A stretch of 64,000 nucleotides of DNA from Bin5 sp965204525 (GTDB taxonomy: Bacteria; Chloroflexota; Anaerolineae; Caldilineales; Caldilineaceae): assembly GCA_965204525.1 (NCBI GenBank), contig OZ241994.1, positions 2,480,001 to 2,544,000 of the forward strand, read 5' to 3'. The stretch's first letter is position 1, and each line of letters begins with the position of its first letter. The notes under the pieces are model-generated. The model worked only from the letters and a program-made list of their open reading frames with translations. It had not been told where the DNA came from and did not search any database. Made by a program: the position numbers and the translations under genes. Of the stretch, positions 1 through 8,646 are shown piece after piece.

Positions 1-639
1 GTCGCTGTGGATTGAATGGTTGCCCTGAAAGTTGGGGACGAGGAAGGAGGGCACGGGTTTGGGCCGGTCGTTGGGCTGATAGACGAGAATGTCCATCCTG
101 GGACCGTCGCGGCGGCCGGTGAAGTAGACGGCGATCTCTTTGCGGGTCGCCTGGCCGTCGAGGGCGCTCTCGTCGACGGAGGTGACTTCGAAGGTCATGG
201 CCTCGGGGCGGCCGGGGGCTTTGCCGTAGACGTGCTCCTCAAAAAGGCGAAGGAGCTCGGGCCGACGAACGTCGCGCCAGGTTTCGGCATCGGTCACCGT
301 ATCGCCATCGAGTAGGCGCAGAGCGTCGGGCAACTGGTAGTCGGGCACTCTTTCTTCGTCGTAGTTGACGTCCTCACATTCCCGTACCTGGTTGTACCAG
401 TCGCTGGCCTGGGCGCGGGTTGGATCCAGTTTCAGGGCATATTCGAAGATTTCGGCGGCCAGGGGTTTGTTGTCCTGCAGGCCATAGGCGCGGCCGAGCA
501 CTTCGAAGGTGAAGGAGTGTTCGAGCAGTTCGGGATGGATGTCCACCAGGTGGGTCAAGCTGGCGATGACGTATTCCGGTGTTTCCCAGGTCGCCATTTC
601 CTCGAGCAGGAGGTTCAGTTGCTCAGATACCTTAGCCAT
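1..639 (-). CDS. CE15/glucuronoyl-esterase-like alpha/beta hydrolase, N-terminal part only
   Basis: The frame is open from the ATG at 639 to the window edge (213 codons), so the C-terminal catalytic half lies outside. A good ribosome site (AAGGAAA) precedes the start. Residues 1-90 are helical and TPR-like (LAAEIFEYALKLDP). From about residue 98 the sequence follows the start of acetylxylan/glucuronoyl esterase-like proteins: a NYDEERVPDYQLPD stretch, W-RRPELL-LF-EHVYG-AP, a beta-rich segment, and NFQGNHSIHSD at the edge, which matches the oxyanion-side motif of that family. The family removes ester-linked uronate or acyl groups from hemicellulose. The start carries no signal peptide, so this product is probably cytoplasmic. 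The gene lies downstream of the isomerase on the same strand. The exact substrate is not determinable. Confidence 0.8.
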   Translation of the reverse strand, partial: MAKVSEQLNLLLEEMATWETPEYVIASLTHLVDIHPELLEHSFTFEVLGRAYGLQDNKPLAAEIFEYALKLDPTRAQASDWYNQVRECEDVNYDEERVPDYQLPDALRLLDGDTVTDAETWRDVRRPELLRLFEEHVYGKAPGRPEAMTFEVTSVDESALDGQATRKEIAVYFTGRRDGPRMDILVYQPNDRPKPVPSFLVPNFQGNHSIHSD

Positions 640-700
640 TGAGATTTCCTTGACTGGATTGTGAGGTGCGTTGTGGCCGGTGAATGGGCAGGAGACAGGC

Positions 701-1621
701 TCAGACCTGGAGAACGTCGCGAATATAGTCGCGGCTCTGTTTGGCGCTTTCGACCGGCGACCAGCTGGGGTCGCGTTGTGAACGGCCTACCGAGTCCTGT
801 TCGACGATCATCCACCCTTGATAGCCTTGTTGGCGCAGCACGTCGAAGAAGGCGGGAAAGTCGACAGCGCCTCGACCCAACTCGGCGAAGATGTCCATTG
901 CCCAGGCTTGACGCATGTGAATCCGTTCTCTTCTCACCTGTTTCAGTTTATCCGGCCAGACGTCCTTGATGTGGAGATACCAAATACGGTCGGCGTACTG
1001 CCTGGTTGCTTCGACGACATCGCCGCCGCCGTAGTGGTAGTGGCCGGTGTCGAGGCAGAGGCCGACCAGTTCGGGGTCAGTCATCTCCATGATGCGGGCA
1101 ACCTCGGCGGGGGTCTCGACATAGGTGCCGGTGTGATGATGAAAGACGGTCTTGAGGTTGAAGCGTTCTTTGCAGAGGGTGGCGACGGCCTCCAGGGTTT
1201 TGGCGGCGCGCTGCCATTCTTCGTCGGTCCAGCCGTCGCTGCCGTCGGCGGCAACGGAGCCGGCGATCTCCAGGCGCTCGGGGGTGGAGTTGCCGGCGAT
1301 GATGATTTCCGTGGAATTGAATTGGGCAAGGCGTTCGCCGACGCGCTCCACTTGTTCGAGCATGGCATCCAGCGCTCCCTCCTGCTCCAGAGACAGAGCC
1401 ACATAGGAGGAGGCCGCCTGCAGATTCCTGCTATCCAATTCGGAGCGCAGCAGTTCTGCGTCGGCTGGGAAAAAGCCGTTCACCCCAATTTCGGTTCCCT
1501 CGTACCCGGCCTCTGCCATACCGTCGAGCATTTGGGAAAAGGTGAGACCGCTGGTCTTACTCCCGTCAAAGGAAAGGACATCCCAACTGATGGGAGCGCT
1601 TCCTATCTTCACTTCAAACAT
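701..1621 (-). CDS. sugar phosphate isomerase/epimerase, IolE-like TIM barrel
   Basis: This 306-residue AP-endonuclease-2-type TIM barrel opens with KIGSAPISWDV and continues with M-EAGYEGTEIG, the pattern of inosose dehydratase (IolE) and related xylose-isomerase-like enzymes. Metal ligands are plausible in HHHTGTYVETP, LCLDTGHYHYGGGD, WYLHIKD and WMIVEQD. The length is normal for the family. A GAGGAAC ribosome site precedes ATG 1621. It is transcribed away from the IS5 element, beyond which lies the first sugar ABC operon on the same strand, so it was probably the distal gene of that operon before the insertion. IolE activity is only one possibility; many paralogues isomerise other keto-sugars. 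Confidence 0.85.
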   Translation of the reverse strand: MFEVKIGSAPISWDVLSFDGSKTSGLTFSQMLDGMAEAGYEGTEIGVNGFFPADAELLRSELDSRNLQAASSYVALSLEQEGALDAMLEQVERVGERLAQFNSTEIIIAGNSTPERLEIAGSVAADGSDGWTDEEWQRAAKTLEAVATLCKERFNLKTVFHHHTGTYVETPAEVARIMEMTDPELVGLCLDTGHYHYGGGDVVEATRQYADRIWYLHIKDVWPDKLKQVRRERIHMRQAWAMDIFAELGRGAVDFPAFFDVLRQQGYQGWMIVEQDSVGRSQRDPSWSPVESAKQSRDYIRDVLQV

Positions 1622-1691
1622 AGTTCCTCACGAGGCTGAGTTTTCATGAGTGCCTGAGCACTTGTTTGTGGATGGTCTGGGGAATGTATTA

Positions 1692-2516
1692 GGGCTCGTT
1701 GACATTTGATTTATTCAGTCACATTGGCGACAATAGCAGGATGTTTAGAAAGAGAATTGCCGACCATCAGTGGCAGAAACTTTACGCATTTCTGCAAGGA
1801 CACTCTCGTGTGTACGCAGGCCAAGAGGGAGAGTGTCGCCGTTTCATTGAGGCAGTTTATTGGATACTGCGCACCGGCACCCAGTGGCGTGAACTGCCAG
1901 AGAGTTATGGCAAGTGGAACAGTGTATTCAAGCGCTATTCCCGTTGGGAAGAGAATGGTATCTGGGCCGACATGTTCACGCAGTTCGCCCAGGACCCAGA
2001 GATGGCAGCCGTGATGCCCGACAGTACAGCTGTACGTGCCCATATGTGCGCAGCCGGCGGCTCAAAAAAGGGGGCCCTCAGCAAGAACAGTGCCTAGGTC
2101 GGAGCCGGGGCGGATTCAGCAGCAAGATCCATCTCCTCGTCGATGCCCTTGGCCTGCCTCTGAAGTTCATATTGACCGCTGGTGAACGCCATGATATGAC
2201 CCAAGCTGAATCGTTGCTCGCCCCCTTCGATTTTGACGCCGTCATTGCCGATAAAGGCTACGATGCCGACCCTTTGCGAGAACTGCTCGCAGCCCAACAG
2301 GTCGAGGTGGTCATCCCCTCTCGTCGCAATCGCAAACAACCACGAGACTATGACCGAATCCGCTACCGAGAACGCAACATCGTCGAACGTTTCATCAACA
2401 AAATCAAGTGGTATCGACGCATTTTCACTCGCTATGACAAACTCGCACGACATTACATGGCTTTCTTGCATTTCGCTTCTACTCTGATCTGGCTCAAACG
2501 AAATGTCAACGGGACC
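1692..2516 (+). mobile_element. IS5-family insertion sequence, 825 bp, apparently intact
   Basis: The ends are imperfect 16-bp inverted repeats: GGGCTCGTTGACATTT at 1692-1707, and the complement of GGTCCCGTTGACATTT at 2501-2516 (14 of 16 match). A TA dinucleotide flanks each side (1690-1691 and 2517-2518), as expected for the TA target duplication of the IS427-like branch of IS5. It carries a transposase in two overlapping frames with a slippery heptamer. It sits between the ABC ATPase gene (2573-3655) and the isomerase gene (701-1621), both on the opposite strand, so it splits what was probably one operon. Confidence 0.9.
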
Positions 2517-2519
2517 TAA
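1741..2519 (+). CDS. IS5-family DDE transposase, made by programmed -1 frameshift
   Basis: The first frame runs from ATG 1741 to a stop at 2097. The second covers the rest to TAA at 2517-2519. They join at A-AAA-AAG (2064-2070), which is in the right phase for -1 slippage, giving a product of about 259 residues. The N-terminal DUF4096-type region (WQKLYAFLQGH, GTQWRELPESYGKW) is followed by an RNase H-like DDE core: D in MPDSTAVRAH, D in VIADKGYD, E in RNIVERFINKIKWYR. The stop codon is completed by the TA target duplication. The length and all three acidic residues suggest the enzyme is active if frameshifting occurs. Confidence 0.9.
2064..2070 (+). other. slippery heptamer A AAA AAG for -1 frameshift
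   Basis: In the first transposase frame the codons read TCA AAA AAG, so the heptamer A AAA AAG is correctly phased for tandem slippage. Four further G residues follow it directly. The downstream frame is open through the site and to the end of the element. Many two-frame IS elements use this motif. Confidence 0.85.
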
Positions 2520-2572
2520 GTATGAACCTTTGCTCCGCCTTGGCTGGCGCCCGACAGTTTCCGCTCCTTGGC

Positions 2573-3655
2573 TCAGCGGATGGCTGCACCGGTCTCGTCG
2601 TCGAAGAGATGAAAGCGATTGAAGGAAAGGCTGAGGATATCGCCCTCGCGCACTTGCGTCGCGGCCACATCCTTGACCTTCAGGAGGAGGCCCTCTTTCT
2701 CGATATCGAGAATCGTCTCCGAACCGAGCGGTTCCAGCAGGAAGACCCTGGCTTGATTGGCGCCCTCGTCATCCATGGTAAAGCGGATCTCTTCGGGGCG
2801 GACGCCAAGGGTACAGACGCCGCCGGGGCAGAGTTCGGCGGCGCGGTCGGCCATCTCGTCGCCGACCGGGATGACGAACTGATCGCTCTTGTGGACTGTT
2901 TTGCCGTTCTCTTTTTGCAGTGCGCCGGGGATGAAGTTCATCGGGGTGGAGCCGACGAAGCGGGCGACGAAGTTGTTGGCCGGCATGTCGTAGATCTCGC
3001 TGGGCGTGCCCAGTTGTTGCAGGGTGCCCTGGTTCATCACCGCGATCTGATCGGCCATTGTCATGCCTTCGACCTGATCATGGGTCACGTAGATCATTGT
3101 GGTGCCCAACTCGTGCTGCAGCCGTTTGATCTCGGCGCGCATGTATACCCGCAGCAGAGCGTCGATGTTGGAGAGCGGTTCATCCATCAGGAAAACTACG
3201 GGTTCACGGACAATTGCTCTGCCGAGGGCGATGCGCTGCTGCTCGCCACCGGAGCAGAGGCCGGGCGGCCGCTCAAGGGTATGGGTTATGCCCAGCATTT
3301 CGGCTACATCGCGGACGCGGCGCTCGATCTCATCCTTAGGCGTCTTGCGCAAGCGCAGGGGATAGGCGATGTTGTCGAAGGCCGTGAAGTGGGGGTAGAG
3401 GGCATAGCTCTGGAAGACGAGGGCGACGTCGCGTTCGCGCGGTTCGAGGTCGTTGACGCGTGTCTCGCCGATATAGATGTCGCCGTAGGTGGGGCGCTCC
3501 AGACCGGCTACGCAGCGCATCGTGGTGGTCTTACCGCAGCCAGAGGGGCCGAGCAGGACAACCAGGTCGCCATCGTTGACGACGAGATTGAGTTGATTAA
3601 CGGCGCATGTATCGCCGAAGTACTTTGTCAGACCTTCTATTCTTACTTCCGCCAA
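2573..3655 (-). CDS. carbohydrate ABC transporter ATP-binding protein (MalK/UgpC/MsmK type)
   Basis: This 360-residue nucleotide-binding subunit powers sugar import through the MalF/MalG-type permeases. Visible motifs are Walker A GPSGCGKTT (about 36-44), Q-loop FQSYALYPH (81-89), signature CSGGEQQR (134-141, Cys in place of the usual Leu), Walker B VFLMDEP (154-160), D-loop SNIDA, and switch His in YVTHDQ. A C-terminal OB/TOBE-like region of about 120 residues is present, as in MalK. It is the last transporter gene of the 7122-to-2573 operon. It is the only ATPase of this type in the window, although four sugar permease pairs are present, so it or a relative elsewhere may serve several systems. 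Confidence 0.95.
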   Translation of the reverse strand: MAEVRIEGLTKYFGDTCAVNQLNLVVNDGDLVVLLGPSGCGKTTTMRCVAGLERPTYGDIYIGETRVNDLEPRERDVALVFQSYALYPHFTAFDNIAYPLRLRKTPKDEIERRVRDVAEMLGITHTLERPPGLCSGGEQQRIALGRAIVREPVVFLMDEPLSNIDALLRVYMRAEIKRLQHELGTTMIYVTHDQVEGMTMADQIAVMNQGTLQQLGTPSEIYDMPANNFVARFVGSTPMNFIPGALQKENGKTVHKSDQFVIPVGDEMADRAAELCPGGVCTLGVRPEEIRFTMDDEGANQARVFLLEPLGSETILDIEKEGLLLKVKDVAATQVREGDILSLSFNRFHLFDDETGAAIR

Positions 3656-3755
3656 TGTCTACTCTCCTTCTGTTCTCGGAAGTCAGTCTTCGCGAAAAAC
3701 TGCTGGACTGGACAAGAGAGCGTCATCATGCCACAGACGGCCCAAGTCACATCTC

Positions 3756-4664
3756 TCACTGGCCACTGGCGACGCCAAAGGTCAGCCCGCGTACGAGGAA
3801 TCTCTGCAACGTAAATGCTGCGACCAGCACGGGGAAAACTGCGATCGTGCCCGCGGCGCTGACCACGCCCCAGTCGAGCTCGTGCTGTGGGATCTGCGCC
3901 TGGATCGCAATCGGAAGCGTCATCGTTTTCATGGAATTCACGAAGTAGAGGGCGATGATGTACTCATTCCAGTTGAAGATAAAGAGCAGGATGGCGATCG
4001 AAAAGAGGCTGGGGAAGATCAGCGGCAGCAGGATGCGGCGCACGGCGCCGAAACGGGTATCGCCATCCATCAGGGCCGCTTCCTCTACGTCCATGGGGAC
4101 GTCCATGAAGGTGCCGCGCAGGACCCAGACGGCGAAGGCGGTGTTGAGAACGGTATAAAGGATGATCAGGGTGTATTTTTCGTCGATAATTCCGAGATCG
4201 CTGCCGAGCAGGAAGAGGGGGATGGCGGAGGCGATGGGGGGCAGGAGCGCGACGAGGCCCATGAGGCCGACGACGATAGCGACGAACTTGAAGGGCAGGC
4301 GCATCCTGGTGGCGGCGTAGGCGGCGGGCACGGCAATGATGAGGCAGATGATGGTTGCCAAGGTGGCAACAACGAGACTGTTGTAGACGTTTTCGAGGAT
4401 GCGGCGTTCAAAGATGGTCACCCAGGCGTCTAGCCGGGGGTCTGTGGGGAAGAAGCGGGGCGGGATGTGGGCGAGGTCGCGCAAGGACTTGATGGAAGAG
4501 ATGGCGACCCAGTACATGGGGACGAGGGTCCAGAAGGCGGCGAGGTAGAGGACGATGACAACGAGCAGTTTTCGCGGGTTGAGACGGCGCCCCTGCGCGG
4601 CCATTACTACATCCTGGGGCACGGGTTCGTTGGTTGTCGTCTCACTCACATCTATTTGTGCCAT
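3756..4664 (-). CDS. carbohydrate ABC transporter permease, MalG type
   Basis: This 302-residue inner-membrane permease has about six hydrophobic segments, the first at LVVIVLYLAAFWTLVPM. The cytoplasmic coupling loop is EEAALMDGDTRFGAVRRIL, the EAA motif that contacts the ATPase. It lies 33 bp downstream of its partner permease and 100 bp upstream of the ATPase, in the usual order binding protein, MalF, MalG, ATPase. The ligand cannot be told from sequence; a mono- or oligosaccharide is likely from the family. Confidence 0.92.
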   Translation of the reverse strand: MAQIDVSETTTNEPVPQDVVMAAQGRRLNPRKLLVVIVLYLAAFWTLVPMYWVAISSIKSLRDLAHIPPRFFPTDPRLDAWVTIFERRILENVYNSLVVATLATIICLIIAVPAAYAATRMRLPFKFVAIVVGLMGLVALLPPIASAIPLFLLGSDLGIIDEKYTLIILYTVLNTAFAVWVLRGTFMDVPMDVEEAALMDGDTRFGAVRRILLPLIFPSLFSIAILLFIFNWNEYIIALYFVNSMKTMTLPIAIQAQIPQHELDWGVVSAAGTIAVFPVLVAAFTLQRFLVRGLTFGVASGQ

Positions 4665-4697
4665 CGGCTTACACTCCTATGTAAAGGGCCTTCAGGC

Positions 4698-5663
4698 TCA
4701 CCGGCTTCGGCGCTCCACCCAGAGATATCTGACGAAGATCGTGCCGGCGATGTAGGTCATCAGCAGCATGACAAGCACCGCTGCAGAGGCGTAGTGGGGC
4801 TTTAGCCGCTGGAAGGACATACCGTAAATGTACCAGGACAGGTTCCAGGTGGCGCGGCCCGGGCCGCCCTGGGTGGTGGCGGCAATGGTGCCGATGGTGC
4901 GGGTGGACCAGACGAAGACGAGGATGGTGGCGATGGCGAACATCGGCCGGATATAGGGGAGTGTCATGTCCCAGAAGGCGCGCCAGCGGGTTGCGCCATC
5001 GACGGCGGCGGCCTCGTAGATGTCGCGCGGAACCTGGTTGAGGCCGGCGTAGAGAAGCAGAAATGCCAGGGGGCTGATGCGCCAGATCTCGACGACACAA
5101 AGGGCGATAAAGGCGGTATCGGCCTTCACAAGCCAGATAATCGGTTCGAGGCCGAGTGCGGAGAGGGGAACGTTTACCAGTCCCAAGGTGGGGTGGTACA
5201 TGATCTTCCACATCATGCCGGCGACGATTTCGGAGACCATCAGCGGAATGATAAGGATGGAGATCCAGATAGCCTTGCGGCCGGCATAGTCGCTATGCAC
5301 CAGAAGGGCCAGTCCCAGCCCGACAAGCAGGCACATGGGAACGACTACGATGCCCATCTTGAGGCTGAAGATCAGCGCGCCGTGGAAGATGGTGTCCCTG
5401 GTGAGCCGGGAGAGGTTGGCCAAGCCGATCCACTCACCTTTTTCGCTGGTGAGAATCAGCCAGAAGTTGTAAACGATGGGATAGAACTGGACCAGGATCA
5501 GTGCCAGGAGGCTGGGCACGATCAGCATAACGCCGAGGCGGTTGTCGCGAAAGCTGAATAGTTCGGACCACATGCCCTGGGGAGGCGGAGGCTGGGTGTT
5601 CACGCTATTCGCGCTGCTCGCGCCCTGGCCAGGCAAGGGACTAACGGTCTGCTGTACGGTCAA
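4698..5663 (-). CDS. carbohydrate ABC transporter permease, MalF type
   Basis: This 321-residue permease has a proline-rich N-terminal tail (residues 1-35) followed by about six membrane segments starting at LGVMLIVPSLLALILVQFYP. The EAA loop is YEAAAVDGATRWRAFWDMTL, near residue 220. It pairs with the MalG-type permease downstream. The binding-protein gene upstream ends at 5779, and the 115-bp junction holds a strong hairpin. Confidence 0.92.
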   Translation of the reverse strand: MTVQQTVSPLPGQGASSANSVNTQPPPPQGMWSELFSFRDNRLGVMLIVPSLLALILVQFYPIVYNFWLILTSEKGEWIGLANLSRLTRDTIFHGALIFSLKMGIVVVPMCLLVGLGLALLVHSDYAGRKAIWISILIIPLMVSEIVAGMMWKIMYHPTLGLVNVPLSALGLEPIIWLVKADTAFIALCVVEIWRISPLAFLLLYAGLNQVPRDIYEAAAVDGATRWRAFWDMTLPYIRPMFAIATILVFVWSTRTIGTIAATTQGGPGRATWNLSWYIYGMSFQRLKPHYASAAVLVMLLMTYIAGTIFVRYLWVERRSR

Positions 5664-5733
5664 CGATGCCCTCCTTGGGCCGGTAGGTCAAGAAGACGGT
5701 CTGTACGACGATGCCTGAAGCATGCGCAAAGGG

Positions 5734-5766
5734 AAAGAGGAGCGGAGGGGATTCCCGCTCCTCTTT
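5734..5766 (-). promoter_or_regulatory. intercistronic hairpin between binding-protein and permease genes, operon 1
   Basis: A perfect 12-bp stem, AAAGAGGAGCGG (5734-5745) with CCGCTCCTCTTT (5755-5766), encloses a 9-nt loop. It starts 12 nt beyond the binding-protein stop codon. No T tract follows on the minus strand, so it looks more like a 3'-end stabiliser or processing stop than a full terminator. It would favour high binding-protein levels relative to the permeases. Confidence 0.7.
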
Positions 5767-5778
5767 TCTGGAATCAGA

Positions 5779-7122
5779 CTAGTTGGTAACACCTTCCATC
5801 TCGAGACGGATTTCGGCGCCAGCCTGCTCGCAGGCTTCCTGGCCGGTTATGTCACCGGCGCCGACGGCGCTGAATGCCGGCCCAAGGATGGCGAGGCTGA
5901 TGCCTGTGGCCTGGGTGCTGCGGGGGCGCCACTTCGGCGGCACCATCAGGGCCTCAAACTGGGCCGGGAACCAGGGCTTTTCCAGGATCAGTTCGGGGTC
6001 GTTGAAGACGGATTTACGGAAGGGGATGCCGCCGGCGTGGGCGTAGGACAACGCGTGCTCCTGGTTGTAGTGCATCCACTCCATGTAGGTCCAGGCGGCG
6101 TCCTTGTGCTCGGAGTGGGCGTTGAGCACGAGGCCCCAGTGGCCCATCATGGAGACATGGGGGGCGCCGACTTCGGAGGCGGGCAGAGGCAGATAGAGCA
6201 TCTTGCCGGCCACGTCGGAGTCGGTCTCGTCCTCGAAGGCGGCGTAGGCGTCGCCCGGCCAGCCGATGCCCATCATGGCGCGGCCGGAGACGACCTCGGC
6301 CACCATCTCGGTGGTGCCATAGGTATTGCCGCCCGGCGGCAGGTACTTGCTCAACTGCTCGTAGAGCGTGAGGGCATCGCAGCCGGCCTCGTTGTCGAGG
6401 ATTACATTGAACTCGTCGTCGAAGATGCCGCCGCCCATCGACCACAGCAGGGCGAGGGCGTCACTGCCGGCAGCGCCGCGCACGTTGTAGCCGTAGAAGG
6501 GCGGATCGCAATCGGGGCAGTGGACTTGCTCAGCGATCGCCAGTACGTCATCCCAGGTTACAGGCGGATCGAGTCCGCGTTCGTCAAGGATGTCCTGGCG
6601 GATGTAGAACATGATGACGTTGCCCTGGATGGGCAGGGCGTGCAGGTCAGGGCGCTCACCGGTCTGGAAGTCCAAGGGGATGGGACCATAGGGGGGAGGC
6701 CAGGAGAAGACATCGTAGGAGACCTGGGGCACGTCATCGTCGCGGGTTGCGTCGTAGGCTTCGGTCAGGTTGACGGACAGCCCGCCGTCGACGATGTTGG
6801 GCATCCAGGGATCGTCGGCGAAGATGACGTCGAATTCACCGGACTCGGTGCGGGCCAGCGAGATCACTTTTTCGAAGAATGTCGTCCAGGGGAAGGGCGC
6901 GACTTCGACCTTGATGCCTGGATTTTCTTCTTCAAACTGCGGGATCAGAGCGACGAGGCCATCAGCCAGGGGGCCCTGGGCAGTGATGATACTGATGGTG
7001 ACTTCCTCGGGCATCTCCTCTTCCATGGCTCCGGTCTCTGCCGGCGCCGCGGGCGCCGCGCAGGCCGACACCATGACAGCCATCACCAAGGTGAAGATGG
7101 TGAACAGATAGAGCTTTTTCAT
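5779..7122 (-). CDS. extracellular sugar-binding lipoprotein (SBP family 1), operon 1
   Basis: This 447-residue protein has a lipoprotein signal: KK, a hydrophobic run, then lipobox VSAC with Cys 21. An acidic and alanine-rich linker follows, then the binding domain (EVTISIITAQGPLADGL, IPQFEEENPGIKVEVAPF, FDVIFADDPWMPN). The length and order fit family 1 binding proteins that deliver oligosaccharides to MalFG-type permeases at the outer face of the membrane. A strong ribosome site (AAGGAGGAAG) precedes the ATG. It is the first gene of the operon. The ligand is unknown. Confidence 0.93.
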   Translation of the reverse strand: MKKLYLFTIFTLVMAVMVSACAAPAAPAETGAMEEEMPEEVTISIITAQGPLADGLVALIPQFEEENPGIKVEVAPFPWTTFFEKVISLARTESGEFDVIFADDPWMPNIVDGGLSVNLTEAYDATRDDDVPQVSYDVFSWPPPYGPIPLDFQTGERPDLHALPIQGNVIMFYIRQDILDERGLDPPVTWDDVLAIAEQVHCPDCDPPFYGYNVRGAAGSDALALLWSMGGGIFDDEFNVILDNEAGCDALTLYEQLSKYLPPGGNTYGTTEMVAEVVSGRAMMGIGWPGDAYAAFEDETDSDVAGKMLYLPLPASEVGAPHVSMMGHWGLVLNAHSEHKDAAWTYMEWMHYNQEHALSYAHAGGIPFRKSVFNDPELILEKPWFPAQFEALMVPPKWRPRSTQATGISLAILGPAFSAVGAGDITGQEACEQAGAEIRLEMEGVTN

Positions 7123-7450
7123 GACGTTGCTTCCTCCTTACTGAAATAGGTTTGGAGAGAACTGCACTGGAGTTTCACGGAAATGCGACATTTTCAGGCA
7201 CTTGGCAAGATCGAATGACAGGGGAGGATCTATCCTGTTGAAAAGGTTTGGCTGGCAGGCATTCTGGAAGAGAATGCAGACTTTGTCAAGTACCCAAAAA
7301 TCGGGGGCATCAGTGGGTAAACCGGTAGCTGGGGAGATACCGGTTTCGGGTCATGCGGTTGATCCCTTGCGATGGACGGACCGGGAGGAGCGATGGGTGC
7401 GCGCGGTCAGGTGGAAGGCTGGTATTGCAGGGAATACGAGGTGTCTTGTG
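7123..7450. other. intergenic region with operon 1 promoter area and an inverted repeat
   Basis: These 328 bp lie between the operon 1 binding-protein start and the end of the sialidase-like gene, both on the minus strand. They should hold the operon 1 promoter and the operon 2 terminator. No consensus promoter was convincing. The main structure is the inverted repeat at 7319-7346, listed separately. Confidence 0.6.
7319..7346. repeat. 9-bp perfect inverted repeat AAACCGGTA/TACCGGTTT
   Basis: AAACCGGTA (7319-7327) and TACCGGTTT (7338-7346) are perfect inverted repeats separated by 10 bp. Each arm is itself close to the palindrome AACCGGTT, with centres 19 bp apart (about two helical turns). 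This suits a dimer- or tetramer-binding repressor, for example of the LacI family. A terminator is less likely because no T tract follows on the minus strand. It lies about 200 bp upstream of the operon 1 start. Confidence 0.45.
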
Positions 7451-8575
7451 TCAGGCAAGTTCCCAGCGGACGGCAACAACATACTGAACAATCGGGTTCT
7501 CTTGCGTCCACTCGTGAAAGACGGTGAAGAGCGTGCCGTCGTTGAGTTGGATCGTGGTGGGATAGCCGATGTGCCAGTAGAGATTGGGGACTGCTTCAGA
7601 GGGTGCGATGCCGCCGGAGCTGATGACAAACTCGTTGGCGACGTCCCAGTTCAGTCCGTCCTCGGAGATGCAGCCGCGGATTCCCCAGGGATCGCGGCGA
7701 TGGCCGTAGGTGCAGAGCATGCGTCCATCCTGCAGGAGGGTGAGGTCGGCTGGGTATCCCCAGAGGTTGGTCGGTTCAGGTAGGCTCCAGGATTCCCCTT
7801 CGTTGCGAGAATAGTTGGTCCACATGTGTTGGTGCCGGTTGCGGACGCCGTGCATGGTTCGCATCATGGTGACCAGTGTGCCGTCGGCTGTGCGTGCGAG
7901 CGAGGTCTCGTCGAAGGAGATGATGTTGGCGGGGTCATAAGCGATGGTGGCGTAGTATTCCCAGTCGTGACCCTTGTTGTCCGAACGCATGAGGTATGAG
8001 CGGACGCGTTCGTGGAGGTTGTCCGTTTCCATCCAGGCGCGTGCGAACTGGTGTCCATGGCAGGCCATGAGCAGGGAGCCGTTGGGCAGTTCCACCACGC
8101 CATCTATGGGCTGGCCCCAACGCATTGGCGCCACGTTGGCCTTGTAGGCTGCGCCCCACGTATAGCCGTTGTCGGACGAGGCAGTAATGCCGACGCCGTC
8201 TACATCGCGCGAGCCGCGGGGCCTGTCCTGCGGTCCGAAGTCGTCCAGCATGCCCTTCTGGTCGACGAAGGCCCATTGAAAGTAGTTGACTAGGAGGGTA
8301 CCGTCTGAGAGCTGGGTGACGGAGGGTGTGTCGCTGCCAAAGTGATGGGTTGCGGGCCAGACAGTTACTACGGGCGTCTGATCCCACGTCAGTCCATTAT
8401 CTGAGGAGCGGATCAGAAGTATGCTGTCGAAGTCGGGATGGATATAGCCACTGGTTTCGTTGAAGACCACGACGACATCGCCGTTCTGGAGCTGCGCGGC
8501 GCCTACTTGGCAGGTGTAGCGGGAGGGATCGTGATATAGGGTGATCTTCTGCGCATTTTTCATAACTTGACCCAT
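7451..8575 (-). CDS. sialidase-like six-bladed beta-propeller with Asp-box repeats
   Basis: This 374-residue protein contains several Asp boxes (S-x-D-x-G-x-x-W): RSSDNGLTW, ASSDNGYTW, RSDNKGHDW, SRNEGESW and SEDGLNW. That pattern is typical of exo-sialidase/neuraminidase-fold proteins. No signal peptide is seen, so it is probably cytoplasmic, unlike secreted sialidases. It is the last gene of the operon 2 sugar transporter, 71 bp after the MalG-type permease, which suggests it cleaves or rearranges the imported sugar. An alternative start is the internal Met at 8563. True sialidase activity is unproven; related propellers hydrolyse other glycosides. Confidence 0.8.
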   Translation of the reverse strand: MGQVMKNAQKITLYHDPSRYTCQVGAAQLQNGDVVVVFNETSGYIHPDFDSILLIRSSDNGLTWDQTPVVTVWPATHHFGSDTPSVTQLSDGTLLVNYFQWAFVDQKGMLDDFGPQDRPRGSRDVDGVGITASSDNGYTWGAAYKANVAPMRWGQPIDGVVELPNGSLLMACHGHQFARAWMETDNLHERVRSYLMRSDNKGHDWEYYATIAYDPANIISFDETSLARTADGTLVTMMRTMHGVRNRHQHMWTNYSRNEGESWSLPEPTNLWGYPADLTLLQDGRMLCTYGHRRDPWGIRGCISEDGLNWDVANEFVISSGGIAPSEAVPNLYWHIGYPTTIQLNDGTLFTVFHEWTQENPIVQYVVAVRWELA

Positions 8576-8646
8576 TTTGGCGTTCTCTGCCTTTCACCTT
8601 GCCGGCTCAATTGACGGGCTCTCGAAGGGGCGTTGCGGTTTCGAAG

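Noticed and set aside
2522..3814. 430-codon plus-strand frame over the ABC ATPase gene
   Set aside because: The opposite frame is a full MalK-type ATPase with all motifs. The plus frame has no family features and reflects GC-rich codon use.
5722..7149. 475-codon plus-strand frame over the operon 1 binding protein
   Set aside because: It is a shadow of a clear lipoprotein gene on the minus strand; its product is a low-complexity Gly/Asp/Val/His sequence.
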